DNA of 64,000 bases from Diphasiastrum complanatum. Taxonomy: Eukaryota > Streptophyta > Lycopodiopsida > Lycopodiales > Lycopodiaceae. How positions within the stretch are numbered: the first letter of the stretch is position 1; every line of letters begins with the position of its first letter. The notes beneath the pieces were generated by a model that was given only the letters and a program-made list of their open reading frames with translations, was not told the DNA's origin and ran no database searches. This document shows, piece by piece, positions 46,031 to 57,489 of the stretch. Location: assembly GCA_029204225.1 (NCBI GenBank), contig CM055093.1, positions 18,005,041-18,069,040 of the forward strand, given 5' to 3'. Both the position numbers and the translations under genes were made by a program.

Positions 46031-46270
46031 CTCCTACTCAAATCTAGCCATGGAAACCACAATACTTTTATCAATCACTCCAATTGAAGATCTAAGCTTG
46101 AAAAATTAATCTTTAGGTGAAGATTTAGTAACAAATCAGCCAATCAACTTGATGATGGCACATGTTGGAACTTGATCTCTTTGGCTTGCACTTTCTCCCT
46201 CACGAAATGATGAGCAATCTCAATGTGCTTGCTCCTTGCATGGAATGTAGAATTAGTTGCAAGTCTCTAG
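46031..46270 (-). pseudogene. Copia RNase H C-terminal fragment, minus strand
   Basis: Close match to 62514-62822 (HARSKHIEIAHHFVREKV-like segment, then a LQHVPSSS-like region). Broken by small indels and cut at about 46268 on its upstream side. Confidence 0.65.
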
Positions 46271-46432
46271 ACTTCGCTAGAACCATCAAAGATTTTCAGC
46301 CATAGGAACTTGGCGTCAGTTTCTGGTCACAGTGGGGCCGGGAGCGGCGGCAACGCCGGTGGCACCGGGAGCAGCAGGGGCATTGCTGGCGCTGGTGGTG
46401 CCGAAAGTAAGGTTTGTAAAGATAACTTTACA
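46271..46432 (+). other. Short GC-rich Gly/Ala-coding stretch
   Basis: 46333-46410 is the most GC-rich plus-strand segment nearby. One frame reads GAGSGGNAGGTGSSRG and IAGAGGAES, followed by AAGGTTTGT, which could be read through or used as a splice donor. It has no start codon in context. It could be an exon scrap or a repeat. Confidence 0.3.
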
Positions 46433-46563
46433 ACATCCACCCCACCTTTATAAAATTTGATGTCCTCATCATATGTCAGATTAAAGTAAAGGTGCTTCCC
46501 AATTATAATTAACTATACATTTGATCTACTTGACACAAAACTCAATTTACTGGCCACTTTTTA

Positions 46564-46842
46564 TTAACATTGAAGCTGGCACACCACAAGTCGGAGACTC
46601 AACTCTTCATAATGAAAAATTACATAACTTGAAAGTTTCACTTTGTCTGGGAAAAGCATAGATTTTATGTCGCCTACATAAAACCCAAGAACCTTATTAA
46701 CTAGTGACATAGGCCTTTCTATGAAATGTTCGCCCCCGTCGCTTCTGATTTTTGACTTTGGAACTCCTTTGAGCTCCTGATTTGTCCTTGATGCACTTTG
46801 TGTTGAGCTCCCGGAGCTCTTGATTTGATCAGTTCCACACAA
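46564..46842 (-). CDS. Unassigned 92-codon ORF, minus strand
   Basis: Starts MCGTDQIKSSGSSTQSASRT; later LVNKVLGFYVGDIKSMLFPD and KLSSYVIFHYEELSLRL. No recognised domain. Downstream on the same strand another frame reads YDEDIKFYKGGVDVVKLS. It may be a piece of a repeat-encoded protein. Low confidence that it is a gene. Confidence 0.2.
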   Translation of the reverse strand: MCGTDQIKSSGSSTQSASRTNQELKGVPKSKIRSDGGEHFIERPMSLVNKVLGFYVGDIKSMLFPDKVKLSSYVIFHYEELSLRLVVCQLQC

Positions 46843-47021
46843 GTATCAAGGCTCCCCGAGCCAAAGGATTTATCATTTGATTGCCCACTTTATGGTCCAC
46901 TCCGTGCCTTGTTGCTTTTGCACCTGGATTTCTCTCCTTGTCCTAGTCTGATCTTGATACTTTTCCTTTTTGGCTCTTTAAGATAGGCAAAGATTGAGTA
47001 CTTCGCAATGCACCTCTCAAT

Positions 47022-47389
47022 TAGCTTGAAGTAGCTATCTTTGAATCAACCCAAATGTAACCATTGACCTCGTGGAAGCCAAAGGGTCACACTAGTTTGA
47101 TCCACATACGAACTATCTCTTCACGTTCGTTTGAAGCACCATGTCCGTCCTGCAAAACTTGACTTTCACAATTCCATCACCGGTCAGTTGCCTCACAGTC
47201 AGAACAAGAAGTGTACATCTAGCTTGGCTTTAAGTAGCTCTCTTTGAATCAGACAAATGCACCCAGAGTTTGCACTAGTCCGATCTCAACATGAACTGTC
47301 CCTTAGCGTCCGTTCGAAGTACCAAGTCTCTCGTGCAAGACTCAACTTTCACAGTTCCCTCATTGATCAGCTGCTTTACACGTAACACC
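47022..47389 (-). repeat. Diverged tandem duplication, two units of ~170-180 bp
   Basis: 47022-47205 and 47221-47389 align along their length (for example CTTTGAATCA, CGTTCGTTTGAAG versus CGTCCGTTCGAAG, GACTTTCACA versus CAACTTTCACAG). On the minus strand both keep a protein-like pattern: VKQLINEGTVKVESC, DLVLRT and VRQLTGDGIVKVKFC, DMVLQT. This suggests a duplicated coding domain now decayed. Confidence 0.55.
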
Positions 47390-50300
47390 TTCATCGTACT
47401 CATTATGTCTCCTCATCATTGCTGGTCCAGAGAAAGCCTATGACAAGCTTTCCTTTCCACAACAAAAACTTGTCAACTTATTAGGTTCAAAGTTCGTGAG
47501 TCTCCTCGTGCGAGTATGACTAGGTCGCCTTGATTTTGACCCCATTTTGATCAACTTTCATTCAACATTTGCACCAAGCGAGGAATGTGTGTGATAGTTC
47601 CCCTCCACTTATAAAAATCAGCTGATCGGACTTAGAGTAGAGTTCTCAGACAAAAATCCTTTCCAACACTTTGCTTTCCATCTGGCTAGGCCATTGCTTC
47701 AGGAGATGTATTGATGATACTTGGCTTGTAGATTGTGCTGATGAAAATTGCTCTTAATTTAGCAATCACGATCCATCATAGCTGAATGAGCTTCTACAAG
47801 CGTTTACACTACATTTTTGTCTGCACGTTGATTATACTGCTAATGCTCTAGATATTTACTTTGCTGCTTTTGTTTTTTGTTATTGTAAAATGTACGAACT
47901 CTGACACCTGACCCTGGATGCGTCATATGCTACGTGAGCACATTCTGTAATGTATGACCACATCTACCGCTTAACAACTCTTAGCAACTCTTGATTGGCC
48001 AATGAAACCATGTGGATTGCTACGGTGTTGCCCCAGTCATATCGACTTACAAGTAATGGTTTATCTCCAAACATTGTTGTTCTTGTAGCAAAGACGCTGT
48101 CCAGCTTCAGTCGTAGAAAGAGCATAAGCTGGAAACGTTGCCAAGTATATAGATATCACAAATAGCTATTTCAAAGACCAGGAAATATTTTTATTAGCTT
48201 AATGTGTGTTACATCGAAAAAACTAAGTCGAACTACCATTGTTTGTCTGGCTGTTAGGCAAGGAAATTTCGCTTGGAACATTGCTCGTTGGCGTGCAATG
48301 CGCCAGACACCTTTTGTTTCCTTGCTACTTCACAACTCTCCTTCTATTGCATCAACACATAATTTCATATTTCTTTGGACCTCCAACACCTTGCCCTTTA
48401 TTCTTCGTGTATAAATCTTCTTTTCTAGAACATTCATCATGACGTCCTTACGTAGTGATTCATAGAGATTGTTTTCGACCAACAAGAATATTCATGATGG
48501 TTCCTGACAAGAAACTGACCTTTGGTAGTATCTAACATTCAGATGAGAATTAGGTCTTATCAAGAGCTATTTAAAAAAACAGCTTTTGTGTTGTTGCAAT
48601 TGGAAATTGCTTTTAGCCTGTAGGCAAAAAAATTTTACCTGGCTGCAGTTGTAGCCAGGCAAGAAAAATTGGCCAGACACCTTTTTTTTGCCTAGCTGCA
48701 GCAGCATCCAAGCCTGGGTTCGAGCTGCAGCCAAGAAATTCTTTTTTTGCATGGTTGCAACTCGATCTGAGCTAGATCAAGGTACAACCACACAATCTGA
48801 ACTAGCATATATCTATAGCCAGACAAAATTATTAGGGCTTTACCATGGCATGTGCTTGTGTGGTGAGTAAAGTGCTACAAGATCGTGCTACCATCAGATC
48901 TTGAACAAGATCGTAGTCGTAGGCAACACTTGAATCAACAACAAAAGTCAATGAGCACCAAGAGCAGCTTTATGAGTCTTACAATAATTGAAGGGAACAA
49001 TTTTAGCACAAAATTCTGACGCATACACTCAATGGTACCTTTAAACTATGACAACTCTAGTAGTATAGTACATAACACAATAGCCTATGTTGATCTAGTA
49101 GCGTTGCATCAATTTTTTTTAAGAGTTTGCAACTCACAAATACCTCCTATTGAAGCACATAGGGTCGAGGCCCAAACTCAAAAGCTATCATTCAATTTGT
49201 AACAAGTTTGCTTGAATTTGTTCTCCACAATTTCATTATCTTTAGAATTAGCACTTGGTTCTTCAAAGGTTGTAGGGTTGTTTACAATAATTCTATAATG
49301 TCTACAACCAAAGTGTCGTAGAGAAAATCTTCTTACCCATTGCAATTGTATTCTTTCTTTTGGTATCTTTCCTTGAGAAGCTGGACTCCTTCAAATATGC
49401 CAAACCTTTTGGAAGAAAGTTTAATCAAGCAAAGAGTAGGCTCACTTAACCCATGTCTCCAATAGTCACCATCCCACTCTGCTCTCCATCACCTAGAAAT
49501 AGCAACCTCTACTAAGAAGAAAAAAGACCAAAAATTCTTTAGTAAAAAAATCTACTTTCTAAAATTGTGGAGCCTATAAAACAAATAAAGTAATCAAACT
49601 AAATATATTGCAGAGGCTTATAAGCTTCATATGGGTCTATTTGCCATGCATGCAATCATTGATGATCATACCATCTATGCATGTGTATACTTTAGAGGCT
49701 ATTAAGGTGAATAGAAAAAATGATATTAATTTCCTCTCATCCTATTTGTTTGTGAGTATTCATTGTTTTGTCTCATCTAATAAAAAATATCCAACCTAAC
49801 CATGTCAAGTACCAGTTGCGATCTACTACAATGGCTTGCACTATATTCCATGTTAGTGTAATGTGGGCTGCTGCCGGGGAAGATGAGGTTTAGCTATCTA
49901 TGCAAAGCGATATCCTTTTCTAGAAACTACTAACCTCCATATATAGATCCAGTAAAGTCGATGACCATGAGAGATAGTTGTAACATAACAAAATAAATTT
50001 GCAAGTTTCAACCTTATGTCATCTTGTTCTTGCTCATGTGTGTCAAATCATTTTTTAGCAATAATTATTAGCAAGGAAAAATGAAAATAGATAGGTATTA
50101 TATTTGGCTCTATTTAGTAAGTCTTTTGCTATAGAATATATATATACTCCAAAAACATTGGATACTTTATTTTAAAATAAACTTGCAAAACTGGCAATTG
50201 ATCTACTCGCAAAATGTCTGGACTCGTTTTTGGGAAAATTGCAATAACTTTTGCATCTCATACTCAAATTGCTTGAAAATTGGTGCAAATGAAAGCTAAA

Positions 50301-50837
50301 ACAAAGATCTACAAATATATGGAATCAAATTAGAAATAAAAAATAAATTTTACTGTCAAAAATTGATCTAAACATACTTGAAATATAAAGTTAAAGATTA
50401 GCAAAAAGAAAGCTACAAATGCACTAAACTTATCAAATATAATGAAATTCACATAGAATCATCATGAATTTAGGATCTACGGTCTGATACCAAGAAATGT
50501 CATGTGCCAAATTTAAGCAAATAGCAATTACAATATAAGTAAAGCTAAAAGCAAGTAGAGAACAAGACAATCAAGATAGCATGTCCATAGAAAGCTAGAA
50601 ACATATAGATCACCATAGAATTACATTAGTAATGGAAAGAAGAGTACAAGCTATGAACATGAGCATTGATTCATGTGGATAGGGCACATGAGACCTATCA
50701 AAGGAGATCCCCATAGCTCCATTCACAAGGAGGAAGCAATAAGCTCTCACTTGCAAATGAGCCAAAAGATCCACAAATTGATGTCTCTTGCCTAGTTATA
50801 GACAATGCTCTTACTTAACTATAACTATCTTGAGGGA
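47390..50837. other. Unassigned region
   Basis: Only short ORFs without motifs. 48639-48659 holds a small hairpin (CCTGGCT and AGCCAGG arms) amid several variants of GCCTGGCTGCAG. A minus-strand TTGGTATCAGACC (PBS-like) lies at 50483-50495, but no LTR edge could be confirmed. Nothing else supportable. Confidence 0.4.
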
Positions 50838-51063
50838 TAGTCTATGTGTAGAATGATCTATATTTTCTATTTTCAGGTTCACAGGTGTGAAATACAATAG
50901 GGTATTGTTATTGTATGGATAGTAGCTTCTATTTATGTTTTGATTCATGTTTGATTAAGTTCTATTAGAATTTGCATTCTATTTTGTGTGTAGATGCTGA
51001 TTTTTATACATCAAGATTGGTGGAGTAGCTTGTTTTGTAACCAAATTGATCCCAAATCTTTCA
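50838..51063 (+). repeat. 3' part of a Copia LTR (8141 family)
   Basis: Similar to 8529-8776 (CTATGTGTAGAATGATCTATATTT onwards, GTGTGTAGATGCTGATTTTT) and ends AATCTTTCA at the LTR end. The 5' part and the PBS are missing; RT sequence follows at once. Confidence 0.65.
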
Positions 51064-51345
51064 TGGAAGTGTCCAAGATGCACTCCAATCCAAGGAGTGG
51101 TTTGAAGCTATGTCCAATGAGTATGATGTCTTGATTTCTAACAACACTTGGGAGCCTGTGGATCCACCTATCAAAAAGCATGTGATTGGCTGCTAGTGGG
51201 TGTTTCAAATAAAGTACAACAATGATGGATCAAGCTTCAAAGCAAGACTATGTGCAAAGGATATGCACATATCCAAGGTCTTGATTATGAAGACACTTTT
51301 GCACCCGTGGACATGATGGTCATAATAAGAGTCATTTTTTCCATT
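51064..51345 (+). pseudogene. Copia RT N-terminal fragment
   Basis: Reads QDALQSKEWFEAMSNEYDVL, NNTWEPVDPPIKKHVIGC, stop, WVFQIKYNNDGSSFKARLCAK, then with one frameshift AHIQGLDYEDTFAPVDMMVI. It stops before the catalytic Asp region, where Gypsy LTR sequence starts. It attaches directly to LTR sequence at its 5' side, so leader, gag, protease and integrase are all deleted. Confidence 0.8.
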
Positions 51346-51932
<587 letters not shown>

Positions 51933-52582
51933 TGTGAAAGATTCAACTAGTTTCATCACATTTTGCAATACTTCCATATTTGGCATATTGAGGCAAAAAC
52001 TTGTTTAAGACTTAGAGATTGACTTTTCAAAGTTCATTAGTCTAAAATTCATTTGAATAAACACTTTTTGAAAGTGTGGGAAAGATAGAATGCGAGTTTG
52101 AGTAGATTCAATTTGAATAAGTTGGGTACATTGAATCTAGACCCAAAATTGGTAGGGTAAGCATTTTGGTGGGAAAGCCAAGTGGCCAAATAGGGTTTGG
52201 ACCTTCTATAAAAGGATGTAACTCATGGAGAGAGTCATCTTCTCTCTTCTCTATCTCATTTCATGCTTATACATGGTTCTCTTGGGTTCTACTATCCATT
52301 GGTGCACTATCTTGGTGATTGCTTGCAATTCTATGTGTAGAATGATCTATATTTGCTATTTCTAGATCCACACATGTGAAATACAGTAGCTTGATGGTTT
52401 TGTACGGACAACAACAGTACATAATCATTTCATTCAAGTTTGGTCAAGTTCTATTAGTGTTTGCATCTCAAATTGTGTGTAGATGCTGATTTTTCTACAT
52501 TGGTGAAATTGGTAGTGTATTTCTCTTTCTAACCAAAGATCATTCAAGTAGATTGGATCTTAAGGATCTGAAATCTTTCACA
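51933..52582 (+). repeat. Copia 5' LTR, 650 bp
   Basis: Same length as the 3' LTR at 13509-14158. TATAAAAGG near 52208. The palindrome is changed to CACACATGTG near 52372. Followed by TGGTATCAGAGCT (52583-52595). Confidence 0.9.
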
Positions 52583-53182
52583 TGGTATCAGAGCTTGTGT
52601 TTTAGGTTATGAAGGAGGAAATCAGATCTATCAATGATTTGGTGAAGATATCAAGTCTAGAGCATGCTAGAGAGGATTCTACACCAAAATCAAATATTTT
52701 GCTTTTGTAGATTGGATCTTTTGTAGATCAAAACACTAAATAGGTCAATATACTTGTTCAATTCCGTTTTTTGAATTCACAGGCTGGATTTGGCCGATTT
52801 TTGGATCATTGGTTCGGCCTAAGTGGTGGCTTATAGATTGCATATCAAATTTTCAACATTTGCATGTAGATTTGGAATAGTTAATTTTTTGTGATTTTGT
52901 CAAAACCCTAATTTTGATTGGATCTCTAGATAGTGAGGTTGCTGGACCTCATTTGAGTGTGTTTCAATCTTAGGAAGTGGCAAAAGTCATTAGATTGAGG
53001 ATAGATCATAGGTTGATCAACATTCCATGATTCTATGTGCTGATTTGCTTGGATGAGTGCTAGAAGAGAATTTCTGAGATAGTTTCAAATCTTGGTGATT
53101 TCTTTTGAAAGCATTTGTTGTTGTTCAAAGGAGTGCTTTGTGCATTGAAACAGGTTTAAAGAGAAGATCAGGTCATTGCTAC

Positions 53183-54243
53183 ATGGCAGCCTCAATTGGA
53201 GTCATGTTGGAAGCCAATGATAGGCTTACCTCAAGTAACTATTCATTATGGAAAGTGAGGATGGAGTCACTTCTTGAGATAAATGATGTTTTGGATAATG
53301 TTGTAGGTTTGGAGGAGAGACCAGCAACACAACAAGATCAATTGAGGTATGACAAGAGGGCCAAGAAGGCTCTACACATGATAAAGATGAATGTTACCAA
53401 TGAACTTCTCAAGGAAGTTGGTAAGTGCACATCATCTTTGGAAGCTTGGAATTCATTGAAGAAGCTTTATGAATCTAAGTCTACTTCTAGAGTGTTGACT
53501 CTAATAAGGTAAATCTTTTCTTGTTTGCAAAAGAATGAAGAAAGTCCAAGTACTTTTGTTTAGAGAATGAAAGCATTGAATGATGAGTTAGTTTGCATAG
53601 ATGAAAGCATTAAGGAAGGAGAGCTTATTCAAGTAATTCTTAATGGCTTGTTGGATGCTCATGCTAACATTGTTCAAAGTATTGCTATTCAAAAGACTTT
53701 GCCAAGTTTGATGGATCTTCAAGAGATCTTGATCAATGAGGAATATAGGCTTCAAGCAAGAGGTGGATCTACATTGACACTTCAAGAGGATGCTATGTTC
53801 ACAAAGGGCAAATTCAAGGGCAAACCCAAAAGCAAGTGGTCTAAAGGGCAAGATCAAGTGGATGCTTCTTCAAGTGGCAAAAAGAAGGATAGATCAAAGC
53901 TCAAGTGCTTCTATTGTGGCATCAAAGGACACTTTGCAAGTGAGTGCTACAAGAAGAAGAGAGATCAAGGAGACAAGCAAGGTAATCTTACTCTTGATGA
54001 GGATGGTTTGGATGTGCAAGATGCAAATGATGATGCTTTTGTGATGTCTTCATGTATGCTTGCTAATGATGGAGATCTAGATCCTTGGTGGATTGATAGT
54101 GGAGCAAGTTCACACATGACCGTACTTCACTTCTTTGTTGGCATATGGAGATGACAAGAGGGTGATCTACACGGCCAATGATGGTGAGTGTGCAATCAAA
54201 GGGATTGGCACAATTCCTATTTCTCTCTCTACAAATAGGAATG
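53183..54243 (+). pseudogene. Copia gag and protease start, broken
   Basis: MAASIGVMLEANDRLTSSNY at 53183 matches the 9377 start. Stops occur at about 53510 (GAA to TAA) and 53562 (TTG to TAG). The knuckle CFYCGIKGHFASEC and DSGASSHMT are intact. An 11-bp deletion near 54120 shifts the protease frame. The frame cannot produce the polyprotein. Confidence 0.88.
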
Positions 54244-55226
54244 GATTTTGGAAGCTATATGGTTGACATTGCTGTTAAAACTCTTATGTATCTCATGTTT
54301 TACTCTGGTATACACGTGCATGAAAACATCTAGAGCCTGGTTCGAGTTGAGCAATTATAATCTAGGTGATGTTGCAATTTTGCATAGCAAAGCTGAATAT
54401 ATGAGATATTTGAAAAGGCTAATGTTAGCTATTGTTCAGCATATTTTGATTGCCTAGGACAATTCAATAAATGAGATATTTGTTTTGCAATTTCAGTTTT
54501 GTTAAATTTCAATTCTTTTTTAGCATGTTTGATTGTAAAATTGGTTTTGAGAACACTCATTACTTGATCTTAAATGATGAGTGCTATCATACTTGTTAAT
54601 CTTTCACTTTATACCTCAACATTGAATTTAAATCTATTGTTGCATTACATTGAGATTTGTATTGTGGGGCCTCCTATTTCATACTTTATTTAAAATTTGA
54701 TTAAGACATTAAAGAAAAATTCAACAAATGATGTGACTTGTGTGAGTTGTACATAGAATGTGATATTTCAATGTACCATTGATAGATATATGGAAAACTG
54801 AGTAAATACATTGCAGTGATGTTGTGCTGCAATTTGAGTTGTATTGGATTTTGAGAAACATGTTTTCTTGTTATTCTGTGTTGGATTCAATCTTCAGTGT
54901 TTTCTCATTGAAAATGTATTTCAGGTTTCTTAAAACAAAAGATTGCTGTTATGTTGTGTTTTGAGAAACATGCATTTTCATTATTTTTGTTAATTTAAAT
55001 CTTTATTATTATGTCTCTTATTTGAGTTTTTATATTGAAAATAAACATATAGTTTTCATATCGTAAAAGATCAAAGTAGAGTTTTTTTTCTTGGAATATA
55101 TTTGAGGTCTCTTTAAAAGGACACTCCGAGTTTGAGTTGAAATTATTGTTTGATTTAAAAATCTTGCATTATTTAGGAGTGAATAATAGATTTGATTTTG
55201 AATTTTGTGTTTGTGTTATTTGGCAG
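54244..55226. other. Unassigned AT-rich stretch, possibly intronic
   Basis: No ORF with motifs. GGTTCGAGTTG at 54339-54349 matches the motif of the array at 57490-58730. The end, TTATTTGGCAG at about 55226, looks like a splice acceptor for the ORF that follows. Confidence 0.35.
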
Positions 55227-55807
55227 CATCAGCAGAAGCTCGATTTTCAAATAAAGATGACATTCAATGTGGAAATATAATAGGTTTTGAAGTTGAAAAT
55301 ACTCCTAATGATCATCATGGCTTGGAGAATGTTGAATCAAACATGGAAAAAAATGATCAAACAAATCAATTAAGTGCTTCTAACATTATGACACTAGAGA
55401 GAGATGTGAATATAAGCCAACGAACAAGCAGACGAGGGCAAAATGAAGATTCAAATGTGAATCCCATTGACAATGATGTCTAACAAACACTTTTAGTGGA
55501 TTCTTCGATTGTTGGTTCTTCTACTGCTTTGGAATTTCAGAGAGGAGAAATTTTACTTGATCATCCAAGTAATTCTGCACTTCAACGTGATTATGCTCTG
55601 CATTATTTGAGTAGAAAGATAAAAGACACTTTGAATATTGGTTTTGGTAAATCTAGAATTGGTATATGTTATGAATACAAACCACCTCATAAAAAGATAA
55701 TACATCGACAATATCCATATTCGAAAACCAGCATTGAAATTCAGCAAATATTAGATGAAATGGATTTTGTATCAATTAATGAGTTTGGAGCTTTTATAGG
55801 AGGATGG
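55227..55807 (+). pseudogene. Exon-like ORF of unknown function, cut by an LTR
   Basis: One frame from a possible acceptor (TTTGGCAG) runs as ARFSNKDDIQCGNIIGFEVE, Asn/Asp-rich spacer, one in-frame TAA at 55481-55483 (context suggests CAA originally), then LEFQRGEILLDHPSNSALQR, YALHYLSRKIKDTLNIGFGK, IGICYEYKPPHKKIIHRQYP and ILDEMDFVSINEFGAFIGGW. It is cut at 55808 by an LTR. I recognise no domain; codon pattern and length suggest a real coding ancestor, host or transposon. Confidence 0.4.
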
Positions 55808-56180
55808 TGTTACGAGCCTGTAGCCAAAGCCGAACCCTAGAGGACACTGGAGACCAGACACCATAGTCAGGGGCGGTTCAGTGCACACGCACACCAGGGC
55901 ATGATGTGTGAGTAGCGTTCACCAGTACGGGCCTACTGTGGGCCAGAGACTCACTGGAGGGCCTAACAAAGTTTAGAGACCTTGTCAACAGGAGGGGCCC
56001 CCGTCGGGCACTGATATGTAGTGGGCCATGTTAGAGTCACGAGGTCGACACTTGGCAGCATGCATGCTACCAGTCCTCACACTGGGCTAGGAGGGGCTTA
56101 CTCCATATAGGGAGTGGGAGTTGGCAAGGCTAGGTGGATCAGTTAGTGTTTGCCCTACTATGGTGTCAAGGTCTCTAACA
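55808..56180 (+). repeat. GC-rich LTR, 373 bp, of a different family
   Basis: Starts TGTTACGAGCCTGTAGCC and ends TCTCTAACA before a PBS. GC content is visibly higher than that of its neighbours (GGAGGGGCCCCCGTCGGGC near 55990). It interrupts the ORF ending at 55807. Possibly a chromovirus-type Gypsy; class not certain. Confidence 0.65.
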
Positions 56181-56194
56181 TTGGTATCAGATCC
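56181..56194 (+). other. Primer binding site, tRNA-iMet type
   Basis: TTGGTATCAGATCC immediately after the LTR; the core TGGTATCAGA is exact. Confidence 0.75.
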
Positions 56195-56920
56195 TCGTTC
56201 TAGAGAGAGAAAGTGGAGAAATTTTTAATTTTTGCTTGTTTCTTGAGGATTTTGGTGGGAAAAAAGGTGGAGATAGCTTCTTAAGTGTTGCTCTTCTAGC
56301 CCAAAAAATTGATTGAGTTGTTGTTTTTGGATTAGACTTCTCAAAAACGTTCTATAGGTCCATCATTGCCTAGAAAAAGAAAAAAATCAGCACTTCAGTT
56401 GATCATAGCTTCTCCTACATGCATCAGATCATTATGAGATTTTGGTACTAGGTGGACATCATTAGGGCGCCCTCAACCAACTTAATTTCACCTGATTTGG
56501 ATCTGTGGTTGTAGAGATATCACAAAAAAATAATTTTTGGACATTTTGCCAAGGCTGTTGCAATTGAAGTTGCATAACTTTTTGGGTTTTTGTCTGTTTG
56601 ACCTGAAATTTAATTCAAAGAATCCTTGGATTAGGACAACCTACTTTAGCTATAGCTCTTGCTCGTTTTCAAAACGGAAATCAGGCTATTCACCACTATT
56701 TATAGGCTATTTTTTCACCTTTTTGGTAAAAAATTGAGTTATTTTTAGTAATAACCAGCTTACAGCCAAACAGCCAAGGTTTTTGGCCAATTGGAAGCCA
56801 AATCTTCTAGACTACCTTCAGTCAGTTCCTCCTTGCAGTAGATCATGCTTGCAGTTTGGGGAGCCAGTCTTGTCAGCCACATAAAGACTGAGGGTTTTCC
56901 TGTTCTTTCTCTAGAGGTAT
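56195..56920 (+). other. Leader after the GC-rich LTR
   Basis: Begins TCGTTCTAGAGAGAGAAAG. No ORF with motifs. It ends where Gypsy LTR sequence starts. Confidence 0.45.
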
Positions 56921-57191
56921 GTTATTGGGATTGCATGTTATTATACTTTTTATGAGAGAGAAAGAGTAAGCTATCTTTGTTGTGGATTGTAGTGTTAATG
57001 GATGTAGTGTTAATGGATCGTAGTGTTAATGGATGTTAGAGTTAGATTTGGGTCCTCTATTCATGTTAAAATCTAAACTATATTATCGCTCTCATAGGAA
57101 CAAACCTACGCATGACAACTAATCTCGTCTCTTTGATGCTAGATTGACTAGATCTTGGATTCAGGTTAGGCAAGGAAAGAAACCCACTACA
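56921..57191 (+). repeat. 3' part of a Gypsy LTR
   Basis: Matches 6590-6870, ending CCCACTACA. The purine tract is short here (GAGAGAGAAAGAG near 56950). It shows a tandem triplication of a GTAGTGTTAATGGAT phrase near 56990-57035. Confidence 0.75.
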
Positions 57192-57489
57192 ATTTTTCTG
57201 CCATTGTCGGAGAGCTACGCCAATTTTTCAGTTTACAGCATGATTGTTGGATAATTAGCTTGCATTAGGCATCTTGTCGTGGCATGAATAGTGTTAGATC
57301 TGCATTTTAGGGTTAGTTTGGGATTGATTTTGCTTGATTTGAGTGGATTTGCTTGTTTGAAATCTAATCTGATTGTTAAACAGAGAAAGCTATTCAGATC
57401 ACCAATCTTAAGATCCATTTGGATCTGAGATATCAGAGAAAATAACAAAAATTGGTCAAATCTGTTAGTTTTGGTCAAAAAGAGACAAA
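57192..57489 (+). other. Gypsy PBS (decayed) and leader start
   Basis: TCTGCCATTGTCGGAGAGC aligns with the tRNA-Asp-type PBS at 6875. The leader continues with GTTGGATAATTAGCTTGCATT and matches 6900-7160, then stops at the tandem array. Confidence 0.65.

Larger units (their letters stand above)
51933..54243 (+). mobile_element. 3'-truncated Copia, close relative of 8141-14158
   Basis: LTR, PBS, leader, gag and protease start are very similar to the complete element. It ends at 54243 inside the protease region and no 3' LTR is present, so the domain that follows (module or RT) is unknown for this copy. Confidence 0.88.

Noticed and set aside
50483-50495. Second minus-strand LTR element at a TTGGTATCAGACC site
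   Set aside because: No LTR edge or partner LTR could be found, so only a PBS-like note is kept.
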